Assembly: GCA_030789695.1 (NCBI GenBank)
Contig: CM061132.1
Coordinates: 160,004,817 to 160,068,816, forward strand
DNA length: 64,000 nt
Direction of reading: 5' to 3'
DNA from: Scilla litardierei
Lineage: Eukaryota; Streptophyta; Magnoliopsida; Asparagales; Asparagaceae
The notes beneath the pieces are model-generated. The model was not told where the DNA came from, did no database searches, and was given only the letters and a program-made list of their open reading frames with translations. The translations under genes were made by a program, and so were the position numbers. Shown here in pieces: positions 10,317-22,060 of the stretch. Positions within the stretch are counted from its first letter, which is position 1. Each line of letters opens with the position of its first letter.

Positions 10317-13300
10317 TGTCACGCCCCGCTTCCCATTATACTTGGGGCGAGGACGCGAGCGGGCCCGCTTAGGTTGGAGCGGTGAAGCTCGAACCCAATA
10401 AGAGTCTGTGAAAACACCTTTCGCAGGAACTTGCATGCAACTCAGAACAATAGAAATATTAAAGCCAACATCCAGATAAAGTACACAATAATAAAAGGGC
10501 CCCAAGCATGGCCTACAACGATAGCGATACAGATAAAGCGGGTACACACCCTACAAACAACAGCGATGAAAAGTAAATAGCTGCAGCGGTGATAATCAGC
10601 ACTACTCCACGGTAGGGTGGACTTCAGGATCAGCAGAATCCTGGTCTATTGGATCACTCTGATCCAGCAACTCGTCCTCCAGATAACCTGTCTCGTAACC
10701 TGACATACATTCAAACAACATGAATGTATGTCAGCAAGGGTCTGCAAGTAGATGTCAGATGACCCAAGGCAAGATATATATAACAAGTTATATATATGGC
10801 AGTTTTACAGCAGTTAAAAGAATTTACACTAGCATGTATTTCAATGAACTGAAGCAGTTAAAACGATTATGAAAGTTACACTAGCATGGTAGTTAAAGCA
10901 ACAAGTTACATTAGCATGGTAGTTCAGTAATAAAAATTGACATGGCAGTTGAGTAATGTAACATCAGTCTGTAATTAACTCCCATTTTCAATTATTTAAC
11001 TGTGTGTGCAAGTCCGTGACTAAGATTCCCGCCGTTAGACGAATAGTAAATAAATACACCTTCAAGTGCCCCCGAAGGCGACTCGTTTACTACCGGCTAG
11101 TGCCCGGGAACCAACCCCACCCAAGTGTATTTTCCTGAATCACGTGCCAGGATGCTAATCCGCCATATACTGAAACACGAGTCCAGACTAGTCGCATGCG
11201 ACGTAATCACATGTGACCGACGAGATTAACTAATAGCCAACGGCAAGTAACATCTGATAGCCAACGGCAACTGGTAGCCAACGACATGTAACATCGGTAG
11301 CCAACGGCATTTAACTACGGGAGCCAACGGCATTTAACTACGGGAGCCAACTGCATTTAACTACGGGAGCCAACGGCATTTAACTACGGGAGCCAACGGC
11401 ATTTAACATGCTATAAGTATCAACAGTTCTAAAATTAACCATGCATGTCCAGAAACATTACCATTTACAAAGTGTGTTCATTTTGATTATTAAGGGGTCC
11501 ACACACACGCACACGAGTTTAAGTCTAGCATTTCTAAAAAGTGTGTATGTGTCAGCAATTAAGTGTACAACATCAGATATCACAAAAACATAAAATAACT
11601 GCACGCTTGCCTGACTGAGACAGTTTAGGTTGTCCGAGTAACGGTAGGAAAGTTCCCGACGTATCTGCGTTAGTAAATAATAACATTTATTATAATTAAC
11701 AAAAAGTGCTGAATTGGGAATTAACGAATTGATCAGAAAGTTAATTATTCTTGTTTTAGTTCTAAATTAAGATATAAAAAAAATTATATGTCGTTGGGTT
11801 TGTTTTGATGGGTATCACGCAATGGTGATACTGGTTCTCTGTTTTGGTTAACCAAGTTAACAAATTAGATATATTGCGAGTTAAGCACATATTAAACTAA
11901 CCCCGAATATTGGGTTCATCTAATTTTACGGGGTTCACTGACTAGGGTGGCGGTTATAACGGGTTATACAGGGTACGCTTATTCATTTAATATTTTAATA
12001 CTCTTACATTATTTACAGTAATAACATGCTGAAATCAAATGATACAAACGAATGCTAATTAGAGTTAATTAACTTACTTAGGCTAATGACATGGATTAAC
12101 ATGGTTAATGACATGGTTAAAAATCATTTACTAACATCACCAACCTACTTTGACTAAGGCATCATGTTACAATTATATTATTTAATAAACAACTTTTCTA
12201 TCCCTCTCTCTTTCACTCTTTACCTCTTTCTCTTTATCTGTTCATTTACTCCTCCTCTCTCTCATTCTGTTCTCATATCTTCTTTCAGTTTCTTTTTTTT
12301 TCATTTGCAGCAAAGAGAATCAACGCAAGGGAGGACTTACAGTGCTCGGAGGGGAGAAGAATGTGCCAGCATCGGGGAATCCGGCGGCGCTCCAGACGGC
12401 GGGGTGGAATCCGGCGGCGGCGCGCGCTGGTGGCCGGCGGCGGCGGGCTGAGCTGCGGCGGTGGCGCGCGCTTGCAGGTGGCCGGCGGGCTTAGGTGCAT
12501 GGCGGTGGTTCAGGTGGAGGAGAAGGGAAGAGGAAGAAGAATGAAAGGAAAGAAGATGTAGGGTTTGTTGATTTCTAAATTTGAATCTGAAATTCTTTGT
12601 TGAATCTGAGATTTGGGGTTTCAGAGCTGAAATTTGAGGGTTTGAAAGTGAAGTATGGTTGGGATTTGAGGTTGGATTAGGTTTGAAGAGTTTATTTTCA
12701 GATTTGATGTTGTTTGCTTCCCTTCTGATTTGAATCTGAAATGGCTTTCAGATATTTTTTTGTGGTTGATTGGTGATGATAATTTGGGTTGGGGAAGATC
12801 TGTAGAATAGATTTGATTTGGTGAATTGGTTTGGGAATGAAGCTGAAGGAAGGATTTGTGTGCAGGGAATTGTTTGCAAAAGATATGCAGGGATGAAGAA
12901 GATGAGTTTGTAGATGAAGTATTGTCTTAAGAAGGAGTTAGCAGGGAGCAAATTTCCAATTTTTTTCAACGCAATTTAATTCGATTAGGTTGGGGATTAA
13001 GATGGGTTTAAATGGTGTCGTTGACTAACTAGGGGAACGAATGAATCGTATAAAACTTCTCCTCCTAAAACTACACGTGATTGTTGATTGAAGAGTTCTT
13101 TTAATTAATTAATTAATTAATTATGTTTTAAAGAATGTAATTATTAAATTACAGCAGTAATTAAAAAATAATTAATTTAAGGTAATTAAGGCTTTAGTTA
13201 ATAATGACGGTACGGTAAAAGAAAACAGAGAAGCAGAGTCGCATACGCGTAACAAGAAACGCACGGACGAAAAGTCAACCCGACGACTGAAGGAAAAATA

Positions 13301-13345
13301 CCGGTACACAGAATTAAAGCACGGCTAAAAATACCGGCCGTTACA
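10317..13345 (-). repeat. 3' LTR of element B
   Basis: Starts (plus strand) TGTCACGCCCCGC and ends CCGGCCGTTACA. It contains eight copies of a 23 bp AGCCAACGGCATTTAACTACGGG-type unit (11230-11405) and an AATT microsatellite near 13105. Open frames near 12164-12560 are GC-rich by-products and are not annotated. Confidence 0.95.
11230..11405. repeat. Minisatellite in LTR of B, eight units
   Basis: Units share AGCCAACGGCA; the last four or five are near-identical 23-mers. The other LTR (about 19050-19202) has seven units, which explains most of the 22 bp length difference between the LTRs. Unit loss or gain therefore happened after insertion. Confidence 0.85.
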
Positions 13346-13390
13346 TTCTACCCACCTTAAGAAAATTCCGTCCTCGGAATTCTTAATCAA

Positions 13391-14293
13391 CTAAGGAGCA
13401 GGAAATAAGTATGGATAACGCTCTCGCATCTCATCTTCCCGCTCCCAGGTAGATTCTCCTGGCGAGTCGCGACGCCACATCACTCTGACTAGATCCACAG
13501 TCTTGGTCCTGAAGACTTTCTGACGTCGATCTAAGATCTCCACTGGTTGCTGTTCGTACGTTAGATCTGGTCGAACTGTGATCTCTGAGTAATCCACAGC
13601 GTGTGAGGGGTCGCTGATATAACGGCGCAGCTGGGACACATGAAAGACATCGTGTACTCCCACTAAAGACGGTGGTAGTGCTAAGCGATAAGCTACCTCT
13701 CCAACTCGCTCTAGCACATCGAAAGGTCCAATATATGTCGGACTAAGCTTGCCTCGCTTCCTAAAGCGAATCACTCCTCGATTCGGGGATATCTTTAGGA
13801 ACACGTGATCTCCTGGTTGAAACTCCAGAGGACGCCGTTTAGCATCTGCCCAATGCTTATAACGGTCCTAAGCAATCCGAAGCTTGTCTTTGATATCACA
13901 CACAACATCTACAGCCTCAACTATCATCTCTGGTCCCAACAGTTCTCTATCACCAACGTCATCCCAACTCAGCGGGGATCGACATTTCCTTCCATAAAGA
14001 GCAGCAAATGGCGCCATGCCGATGCTCGCCTGGTAGCTGTTGTTGTAGGAGAATTCCACCAGATGCAGATGATCCTCCCACGAACCCTTGAATTCCAACA
14101 TGCAAGCTCTCAACATGTCCTCCAATATCTGGATAGTGCGCTCCGACTGTCCATCAGTTTGCGGGTGATACGCAGTACTGAATTTCAGACTGGTACCCAG
14201 ATTAGTCTGCAAACTCTTCCAGAATTGAGATGTGAATCTCGTGTCTCGGTCTGAGACGATACTCACAGGAACTCCATGTAATCGCACAATCTC
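13391..14293 (-). pseudogene. Element B integrase, catalytic core to chromodomain-like tail
   Basis: This continues the pol frame after the 70 bp intron-like segment. It opens [22 protein letters not shown] (second catalytic Asp) and has [19 protein letters not shown] (catalytic Glu). A single TAG at 13868-13870 follows LRIA. After the stop the frame runs on through a GPFDVLERVG module to VMWRRDSPGESTWE and ends at 13391. The tail resembles the truncated chromodomain of Tekay elements, which targets integration to certain chromatin. One base change would account for the stop, so the lesion looks recent. Confidence 0.85.
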
Positions 14294-14363
14294 CTGCACG
14301 ATTATCGTTCACATCACGACGTATACTAGAAAGAAGTTATAAAGGTATAAGAAAGATATTTAC
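14294..14363 (-). other. Intron-like segment in integrase of element B (70 bp)
   Basis: On the minus strand the segment begins GTAAATATC and ends GTGCAG. Removing it joins TAT ATG GAG to GAG ATT GTG in phase, giving [13 protein letters not shown], the sequence expected across this part of integrase. Left in, it brings a stop within seven codons. Its length (70) is not a multiple of three. Confidence 0.75.
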
Positions 14364-16789
14364 CTCCATATACTTCTTCGCAAGTATCTCCGTAGCTTGT
14401 CCTACTCGGAAAGGTATGAAATGCGCAGACTTGGTTAATCGGTCAACGATAACCCAAATCGCGTCATTTTGCTTGGTGCTCCGAGGTAGTCCAGTTACGA
14501 AGTCCATGGTGATGTGCTGCCACTTCCACTCTGGAATCGGCAGAGGTTGAAGTAATCCGGCAACGCGATGGTGTTCAGCCTTCACTTGCTGACACACAAG
14601 ACATTTGGCGACGCTACGAGCTACGCTTCTCTTCATACCGTGCCACCAAAAATTCAGACGGAGATCCTTGTACATCTTGGTACCGCCAGGATGAATGGAA
14701 TAGGGTGAGTTATGAGCTTCATTCATCAGCTCATCTCTGATATCTCCAGAAGGTACGTAGATCCTACTGTCGTATCTCAAGGAACCATCCTCATGGATGA
14801 TAAAATCCGTCCGAAGTCCAGCTTCAACTTGTACTCGAATCTTCTGCAATTTAGCATCTCTAGACTGTGCAGCTTTGATCCGATCCACTATCGTCGACTG
14901 AATCTGCATATTCATCAACGATGATGTGACTCCAGGTAACACAACCTCTGTGCTCATTCCACACAGATCCTGTTGTAACCTCCACTGAACTGTGAGAGTC
15001 ATGACAGCTGGGAGTCTGCTCAAAGCGTCAGGTACAACATTAACCTTTCCTGGGTGATACTGAAGGTCGATGTCGTAATCAGCCATCAGTTCTAACCACC
15101 TGCGCTGTCTCATATTTAACTCCTTCTGGGTAAAAATATATTTCAAACTTTTGTGATCAGTGAAAATCTTCACTTTCTCACTCAGTAAGAAATGTCTCCA
15201 AATCTTCAAAGCGAAGATAACAGCGGCTAATTCCAAGTCGTGAGTCGGGTAATTCTTCTCGTGAATCTTCAATTGCCGAGAAGCATACGCGACTACATGA
15301 CCGTGCTGATGTAGAACACATCCAAGACCTTTGCCCGAGGCATCACAAAATATCTCGAATCCTCCAGTCCTATCTGGAATAGCCAGAACTGGTGCAGATG
15401 TCAGTTTGGCTTTCAAAGTCTCAAATGCCTGCTCGCAAGTGTCTGACCAAACATACTTGACGTCCTTCCTCGTCAGTCGAGTCATGGGCTCTGCTATCCT
15501 CGAGAAATCCTGAATGAATCGACGGTAGTAGCCCGCCAATCCTAGGAAACTCCGGATGTCTGATGCTGACCGAGGAGTTGGCCAATTCTTGACTGATGTA
15601 ACCTTCTCTGGGTCAACAGAGATACCTTCGCCTGATACCACATGTCCAAGGAATGCAATCCGGTCTAACCAGAACTCGCACTTGCTGTACTTGGCATACA
15701 ACTGATGACGGCGAAGCGTCTCCAAAACCATCCGTAGATGCCCGGCATGCTCTTCCTCGCTCTTCGAATAGACCAATATGTCATCAATTAATATCACTAC
15801 GAATTTATCCAGAAAATCATAGAATATGAGATTCATGAGATTCATGAAAACTGCAGGAGCGTTGGTCACACCGAATGGCATGACAACGAACTCGTAGTGT
15901 CCATATTTGGTCCGAAAAGCTGTCTTGTAGACATCCTCATTCTTGACCTTCAACTGATGATATCCACTCCTGAGGTCCAACTTCGAGAATACTCGTGATC
16001 CACCGAGTTGATCGAAGATATCATCTATGCGAGGTAACGTGTACTTATTCTTTACAGTGACATTGTTCAGCTCCCGATAATCCACGCACATCCTTCTCGA
16101 TCCGTCCTTCTTCTTAACCAGCAATACGGGTGCACCCCAGGGAGACACGCTGGGATGAATGAATCCTTTCTGCAACAGATCGTCCAACTGCTTCCGTAGC
16201 TCTTCAAGTTCTGCTGGAGCCATACGATAAGGTGCCTTCGAGATTGGTTGAGTATTTGGCATCAGATCAATAATGAACTCCAAAGCTCGATCAGGCGGCA
16301 ATCCAGAAATATCTTCTGGAAATACATCTTCGAAGTCTCGAACCACTGCAGGTTTCTCCGGTTCGACTTGCGTAGATGCGAGGATCGCTTCGTTCGGCTG
16401 AGCCCGAAATCTGATAGGCTCGAGCGAACGACTACCGCTGATAAATTCGAACACAGGATGGTCGGGAATTTCGAATACTACTTTCTTCTTGTGACAGTCG
16501 ATAGTAGCATAGAAAGTCCCTAACCAGTCCATGCCGAGAATAGCATCAAAGTTGGGTGTATCCAGGACCATGAAGTCTGCATAAAGTTCATGTCCGCAAA
16601 TCACTAAGGGGCAGGATTTGCATCCCAAGGTAACACTCACTACACCACCTCCGGTTGTGATATTCCATCTCTTGGGAAGTGGGTAGGTAGGGATCGAGTG
16701 TTTATCTACAAACTTCTGGGATATAACACACATGGAAGCTCCGGAATCAAATAAAGTCAGAGCTGGGTGGGAGGCCACTAAGATAATAC
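14364..16789 (-). CDS. Element B pol: protease, reverse transcriptase, RNase H, integrase N-terminus
   Basis: About 808 codons are open without interruption. Order: retropepsin ([15 protein letters not shown]) at residues 10-25; RT at about 165-400 with the active site [12 protein letters not shown]; RNase H with [23 protein letters not shown] and [10 protein letters not shown]; then the integrase HHCC zinc domain ([13 protein letters not shown] to CLVCQQVK) and the first catalytic Asp in [10 protein letters not shown]. The domains make cDNA from the element RNA and insert it. The N-terminus is supplied by splicing from gag-CCHC (intron 16790-16877), the C-terminus by splicing into 14293. The 3 kb LTRs and domain sequences fit the Tekay/Del clade. 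Confidence 0.9.
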
Positions 16790-16877
16790 CTAAGACGAAA
16801 ATAATAAACTTAGCAAGAGAACCTAACTAACAAGCATTAATATCTGGTAAAAGATAAATACTAGGTATAAACGTTAC
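16790..16877 (-). other. Intron-like segment between Gag and protease of element B (88 bp)
   Basis: On the minus strand the segment starts GTAACGTTT and ends CGTCTTAG. Joining GTGATCACAG to GTATTATCTTAG gives [20 protein letters not shown], the usual Gag-protease junction of Tekay elements. Unspliced, Gag ends four codons on (NVYT, stop). An alternative acceptor 12 bases downstream (ATCTTAG) keeps frame but makes a poorer match. Length 88 is not a multiple of three. Confidence 0.75.
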
Positions 16878-17277
16878 CTGTGATCACGTCATCCTCAGTC
16901 TCAGCTTCCGCAGCTGTCATCGTGAACGCCTGGCGCTTCGGCTGATGGACCTGCTGATAAGCTCGATCTTGAGGGATCAGAGGTGGTCCACGCTGAGCAG
17001 GTCCGGGTGCTCCTCGCTGAACAGGTGCAGGCACTGCACGCTGAACAGGTGCAGGTACTCCAGTGGGTGGTCGACGGTCCTTGCCGTGAGGGCAGTCTAT
17101 CGCAGCATGTGCGGGTGATCCGCATACCAGACACTGGTTCAGCATCCTCCTACAATCTTTCTTCTGGTGTCCAGTCCTGCCGCAGAAGTAGCAAATCATA
17201 TGCGATCGGTCGACAGAAGTGGATGGCCTCTTGAACGGTGTAGTCTGCGGAGGTCGAAAGTTTCCTCTTGGCGCCAT
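16878..17277 (-). pseudogene. Element B Gag C-terminus with two CCHC knuckles
   Basis: The frame reads MAPRGNFRPP, then zinc knuckles CYFCGRTGHQKKDC and CLVCGSPAHAAIDC, then a Pro/Gln/Ala repeat region (VPAPVQRGAPGPAQRG) and an acidic end (AEAETEDDVITG). The knuckles bind element RNA. It lies one frame off the Gag N-terminal ORF, which overlaps it by about 80 bases, so a single small indel near 17270-17285 separates them. The methionine here is internal, not a real start. Confidence 0.8.
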
Positions 17278-18011
17278 CCTAGGCGGGGACGCTTGCCTCC
17301 TCCAGTTGAAGGTCCTTCGGGGAGTTTCTCTACAAGCTCATGCTCACGTGCACAATCCAGAACATCTTGAAGTGTCATCGGTCTCGCCGAGGTCATCGAG
17401 GCTTGGACCTTACGATTCAGGCCCTTGCGAAACTGAAATGCACAATCTTCAGGGTCTTCTACCATATGAGGTGCAAAACGGCTAAGCATGGCAAATTCAG
17501 CCTCATACTCATCCACAGTCATATCTCCTTGGACCAAGTTAGCAAAACATTGTTGAAGCTCTCTCTTGGCTGCCTTGGGAAAGTATTTAGCATCGAACCT
17601 TTCCCTAAACATACCCCAAGAGATCGGTCTGATCAGACGTTTCTCTTCCAGTTGCCACCAGCTCCTGGCATTGTCTGTCAGCTGTAGTTTCGCCACGTCA
17701 ACCCATCCAGCCTGTGGGATACGTGCAGCACTCAGCTTATCTTCAGTCGCTTGAACCCATTCATCAGCTCCTAGCGGCCCTTCTTTTCCAGAGAAGCTCT
17801 TGGGCTGCAATTCATGAAATTGTCTGACTCCTGGTTCAGCTCGAGGGGGCGGCGGTGGTGCATTCTGAGCAGGTTGCTGTCCTTGCTGAATCAGCTGTTG
17901 CTGGACTTCCAACATTCCACTGATAACTCCGAGGACTACATTGATATCAGCATTTCCGTTAGCTGCATTATCGGTCCCATTTCCATTTCTGGTGTGGTGT
18001 CCTCCTGCCAT
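17196..18011 (-). pseudogene. Element B Gag N-terminal and capsid part
   Basis: It begins MAGGHHTRNGNGTDNAANG, 124 bp from the 5' LTR. A retrotransposon Gag domain occupies about residues 85-210 (EWVQATEDKLSA, SWWQLEEKRL, FANLVQGDMTVDEYEAEFAML). After GGKRPRL the frame shifts; the original frame continues in the CCHC part. The protein would form the virus-like particle shell. Confidence 0.85.
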
Positions 18012-18134
18012 GCTGAGAAACGAACTTGGTTAAGTTGTGTACGCGATAAATCTAGACGTTTTTGGCCATTGATAGTATTTCCATTGTACTGAAGTTTCGC
18101 TAATGCAAGACCTGCATGGGCCACCACAAAAACC

Positions 18135-21100
18135 TGTCACGCCCCGCTTCCCATTATACTTGGGGCGAGGACGCGAGCGGGCCCGCTTAGGTTGGAGCGG
18201 TGAAGCTCGAACCCAATAAGCGTCTGTGAAAACACCTTTCGTAGGAACTTGCATGCAACTCAGAACAATAGAAATATTAAAGCCAACATCCAGATAAAGT
18301 ACACAATAATAAAAGGGCCCCAAGCATGGCCTACAACGATAGCGATACAGATAAAGCGGGTACACACCCTACAAACAACAGCGATGAAAAGTAAATAGCT
18401 GCAGCGGTGATAATCAGCACTACTCCACGGTAGGGTGGACTTCAGGATCAGCAGAATCCTGGTCTATTGGATCACTCTGATCCAGCAACTCGTCCTCCAG
18501 ATAACCTGTCTCGTAACCTGACATACATTCAAACAACATGAATGTATGTTAGCAAGGGTCTGCAAGTAGATGTCAGATGACCCAAGGCAAGATATATATA
18601 ACAAGTTATATATATGGCAGTTTTACAGCAGTTAAAAGAATTTACACTAGCATGTATTTCAATGAACTGAAGCAGTTAAAACGATTATGAAAGTTACACT
18701 AGCATGGTAGTTAAAGCAACAAGTTACATTAGCATGGTAGTTCAGTAATAAAAATTGACATGGCAGTTGAGTAATGTAACATCAGTCTGTAATTAACTTC
18801 CATTTTCAATTATTTAACTGTGTGTGCAAGTCCGTGATTAAGATTCCCGTCGTTAGACGAATAGTAAATAAATACACCTTCAAGTGCCCCCGAAGGCGAC
18901 TCGTTTACTACCGGCTAGTGCCCGGGAACCAACCCCACCCAAGTGTATTTTCCTGAATCACGTGCCAGGATGCTAATCCGCCATATACTGAAACACGAGT
19001 CCAGACTAGTCGCATGCGACGTAATCACATGTGACCGACGAGATTAACTAATAGCCAACGGCAAGTAACATCTGATAGCCAACGGCAACTGGTAGCCAAC
19101 GGCATGTAACATCGGTAGCCAACGGCATTTAACTACGGGAGCCAACGGCATTTAACTACGGGAGCCAACGGCATTTAACTACGGGAGCCAACGGCATTTA
19201 ACATGATATAAGTATCAACAGTTCTAAAATTAACCATGCATGTCCAGAAACATTACCATTTACAAAGTGTGTTCATTTTGATTATTAAGGGGTCCACACA
19301 CACGCACACGAGTTTAAGTCTAGCATTTCTAAAAAGTGTGTATGTGTCAGCAATTAAGTGTACAACATCAGATATCACAAAAACATAAAATAACTGCACG
19401 CTTGCCTGACTGAGACAGTTTAGGTTGTCCGAGTAACGGTAGGAAAGTTCGCGACGTATCTGCGTTATTAAATAATAACATTTATTATAATTAACAAAAA
19501 GTGCTGAATTGGGAATTAACGAATTGATCAGAAAGTTAATTATTCTTGTTTTAGTTCTAAATTAAGATATAAAAAAAATTATATGTCGTTGGGTTTGTTT
19601 TGATGGGTATCACGCAATGGTGATACTGGTTCTCTGTTTTGGTTAACCAAGTTAAGAAATTAGATATATTGCGAGTTAAGCACATATTAAACTAACCCCG
19701 AATATTGGGTTCATCTAATTTTACGGGGTTCACTGACTAGGGTGGCGGTTATAACGGGTTATACAGGGTACGCTTATTCATTTAATATTTTAATACTCTT
19801 ACATTATTTACAGTAATAACATGCTGAAATCAAATGATACAAACGAATGCTAATTAGAGTTAATTAACTTACTTAGGCTAATGACATGGATTAACATGGT
19901 TAATGACATGGTTAAAAATCATTTACTAACATCACCAACCTACTTTGACTAAGGCATCATGTTACAATTATATTATTTAATAAACAACTTTTCTATCCCT
20001 CTCTCTTTCACTCTTTACCTCTTTCTCTTTATCTGTTCATTTACTCCTCCTCTCTCTCATTCTGTTCTCATATCTTCTTTCAGTTTCTTTTTTTTTTCAT
20101 TTGCAGCAAAGAGAATCAACGCAAGGGAGGACTTACAGTGCTCGGAGGGGAGAAGAATGTGCCAGCATCAGGGAATCCGGCGGCGCTCCAGACGGCGGGG
20201 TGGAATCCGGCGGCGGCGCGCGCTGGTGGCCGGCGGCGGCGGGCTGAGCTGCGGCGGTGGCGCGCGCTTGCAGGTGGCCGGCGGGCTTAGGTGCGTGGCG
20301 GTGGTTCAGGTGGAGGAGAAGGGAAGAGGAAGAAGAAGGAAAGGAAAGAAGATGTAAGGTTTGTTGATTTCTAAATTTGAATCTGAAATTCTTTGTTGAA
20401 TCTGAGATTTGGGGTTTCAGATCTGAAATTTGAGGGTTTGAAAGTGAAGTATGGTTGGGATTTGAGGTTGGATTAGGTTTGAAGAGTTTATTTTCAGATT
20501 TGATGTTGTTTGCTTCCCCTCTGATTTGAATCTGAAATGGCTTTCAGATATTTTTTTGTGGTTGATTGGTGATGATAATTTGGGTTGGGGAAGATCTGTA
20601 GAATAGATTTGATTTGGTGAATTGGTTTGGGAATGAAGCTGAAGGAAGGATTTGTGTGCAGGGAATTGTTTGCAAAATATTAGCAGGGATGAAGAAGATG
20701 AGTTTGTAGATGAAGTATTGTCTTAAGAAGGAGTTAGCAGGGAGCAAATTTCCAATTTTTTTCAACGCAATTTAATTCGATTAGGTTGGGGATTAAGATG
20801 GGTTTAAATGGTGTCCTTGACTAACTAGGGGAACGAATGAATCGTATAAAACTTCTCCTCCTAAAACTACACGTGATTGTTGAATGAAGAGTTCTTTTAA
20901 TTAATTAATTAATTAATTATGTTTTAAAGAATGTAATTATTAAATTACAGCAGTAATTAAAAAATAATTAATTTAAGGTAATTAAGGCTTTAGTTAATAA
21001 TGACGGTACGGTAAAAGAAAACGGAGAAGCAGAGTCGCATACGCGTAACAAGAAACGCACGGACGAAAAGTCAACCCGACGACTGAAGGAAAAATACCGG

Positions 21101-21141
21101 TACACAGAATTAAAGCACGGCTAAAAATACCGGCCGTTACA
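18135..21141 (-). repeat. 5' LTR of element B
   Basis: Near-identical to 10317-13345, 3007 bp, and ends at the GATCT duplication at 21142-21146. Seven AGCCAACGGC minisatellite units. Confidence 0.95.
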
Positions 21142-21963
21142 GATCTTGCTATGATTTGTGAGTAGTCTCCACGTCTTGGGGCATGGGGATGAACCCTACA
21201 AGCCCACTTTCATATTTGTGATGAATTGGTAGAAATTGAGCTAGAATTGCTATTAGAGATTAGATTGGGATCGATTTACTACGGATTGCTAGGTATTCAT
21301 ATTCAATTGGGATTTGCAAGAGATTGGATCCCAATTTGATAGGAAGCCCTAGAAATCCGAATTGGGTTGGAGTCGGATTTTTCGAAGTATCGGTTTGCAA
21401 GAGATTGGACCGATACTAGGATTCCCGGTTGCAATTCTATACCGATACCCGTTTGCAAGAGATTGGACGGGTAGGAACTATCCTAATCTAGATCGTGGAC
21501 CGAGTTTGCAAGAGATTGGGCTCGGTGCGCGATTGGACGATGATGTTGATCCTAATGCTAGCTTCCCTAGGGTAGGGTTTGCAAGAGATTGGACCCGACC
21601 CGAGGATAGCTATAGACCGGCAACAGCGCGAGAGCATGAGCTTGGTTCTACATTCAGTTGCAACTAGTTCATCCGAATTCTCATTCTAGCAATTTTGATA
21701 CCGATGAACCACATTTATGAAGTACGGTGTGTAGCGGGGATTCCCCATTCCCTAGACGTTCTTTATTTGATTTGATATTTCGCGCATTTGTCTGACGATT
21801 GTGACAGGACCACCAAAGGCAAATTTCTCTTCTTAAATAGCCAGGTTGATCGGAGCAAGCACAGTCATTCGTCCTCCCTGTGTTCGATATCCCGCTCGCT
21901 GCTACACCGTGCACTTGTGGTAAAACTACAACCGTTCTTTTGGGTCACGTCCCGGAGCGATCA
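21142..21963 (+). repeat. 3' LTR of element A, right part (R/U5)
   Basis: Opens with the second GATCT copy and resumes A's LTR (TGCTATGATTTGTGAG) to the terminal GGAGCGATCA. It holds the second copy of the five-hairpin array (21305-21605). A few substitutions from the 5' LTR are visible (for example 21471, 21602). Confidence 0.93.
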
Positions 21964-22060
21964 GCTGTTACACATTGCCAATGCTTGAAGCTTGATGAAT
22001 GGAAGCTCATCAAGAGGTGCCAAATCTTAAAGATGTTGGGGAGCATCAAGGTATCATGTG

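Larger units (their letters stand above)
10317..21141 (-). mobile_element. Element B: Tekay/Del-type chromovirus, nested in A
   Basis: LTR ends read TGTAACGGCC...GGGGCGTGACA on the minus strand, and the element is flanked by GATCT at 10312-10316 and 21142-21146. LTRs are 3029 and 3007 bp and about 99% identical by eye. Gene order on the minus strand is gag, CCHC knuckles, protease, RT, RNase H, integrase with GPF/Y module and a short chromodomain-like tail. It is broken by one frameshift in gag and one stop in integrase, and carries two intron-like segments. A polypurine tract (AAGGTGGGTAGAA) adjoins the 3' LTR. No primer binding site could be matched to a known tRNA. Confidence 0.93.
1..21963 (+). 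mobile_element. Element A: Athila-type Ty3/gypsy element lacking RT and INT (5' end outside window)
   Basis: Position 1 matches 10020, and the sequence up to 1115 recurs at 10020-10316 plus 21147-21963, so the two LTRs are about 1.82 kb and some 705 bp of the 5' LTR lie outside the window. LTR ends are TGATCACTCC and GGAGCGATCA, near-perfect inverted termini. Inside are a tRNA-Asp primer site, gag-protease, an ATHILA ORF-1 gene and a polypurine tract, but no reverse transcriptase, RNase H or integrase. It would therefore need enzymes from another Athila, for example a relative of element C. The 3' LTR is split by element B. The 5' target duplication cannot be checked; the right-hand flank begins GCTGT. 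Confidence 0.9.

Noticed and set aside
12164..12561. Open frames in the LTRs of element B (also 19959-20357)
   Set aside because: They run against the element's direction, are low-complexity Arg/Gly-rich, and differ in length between the two LTR copies. No domain is seen.
16771..16790. Alternative acceptor (ATCTTAG) for the first intron of element B
   Set aside because: Keeps frame but removes GIIL residues normally present before the protease; the upstream CTTAG gives the better product.
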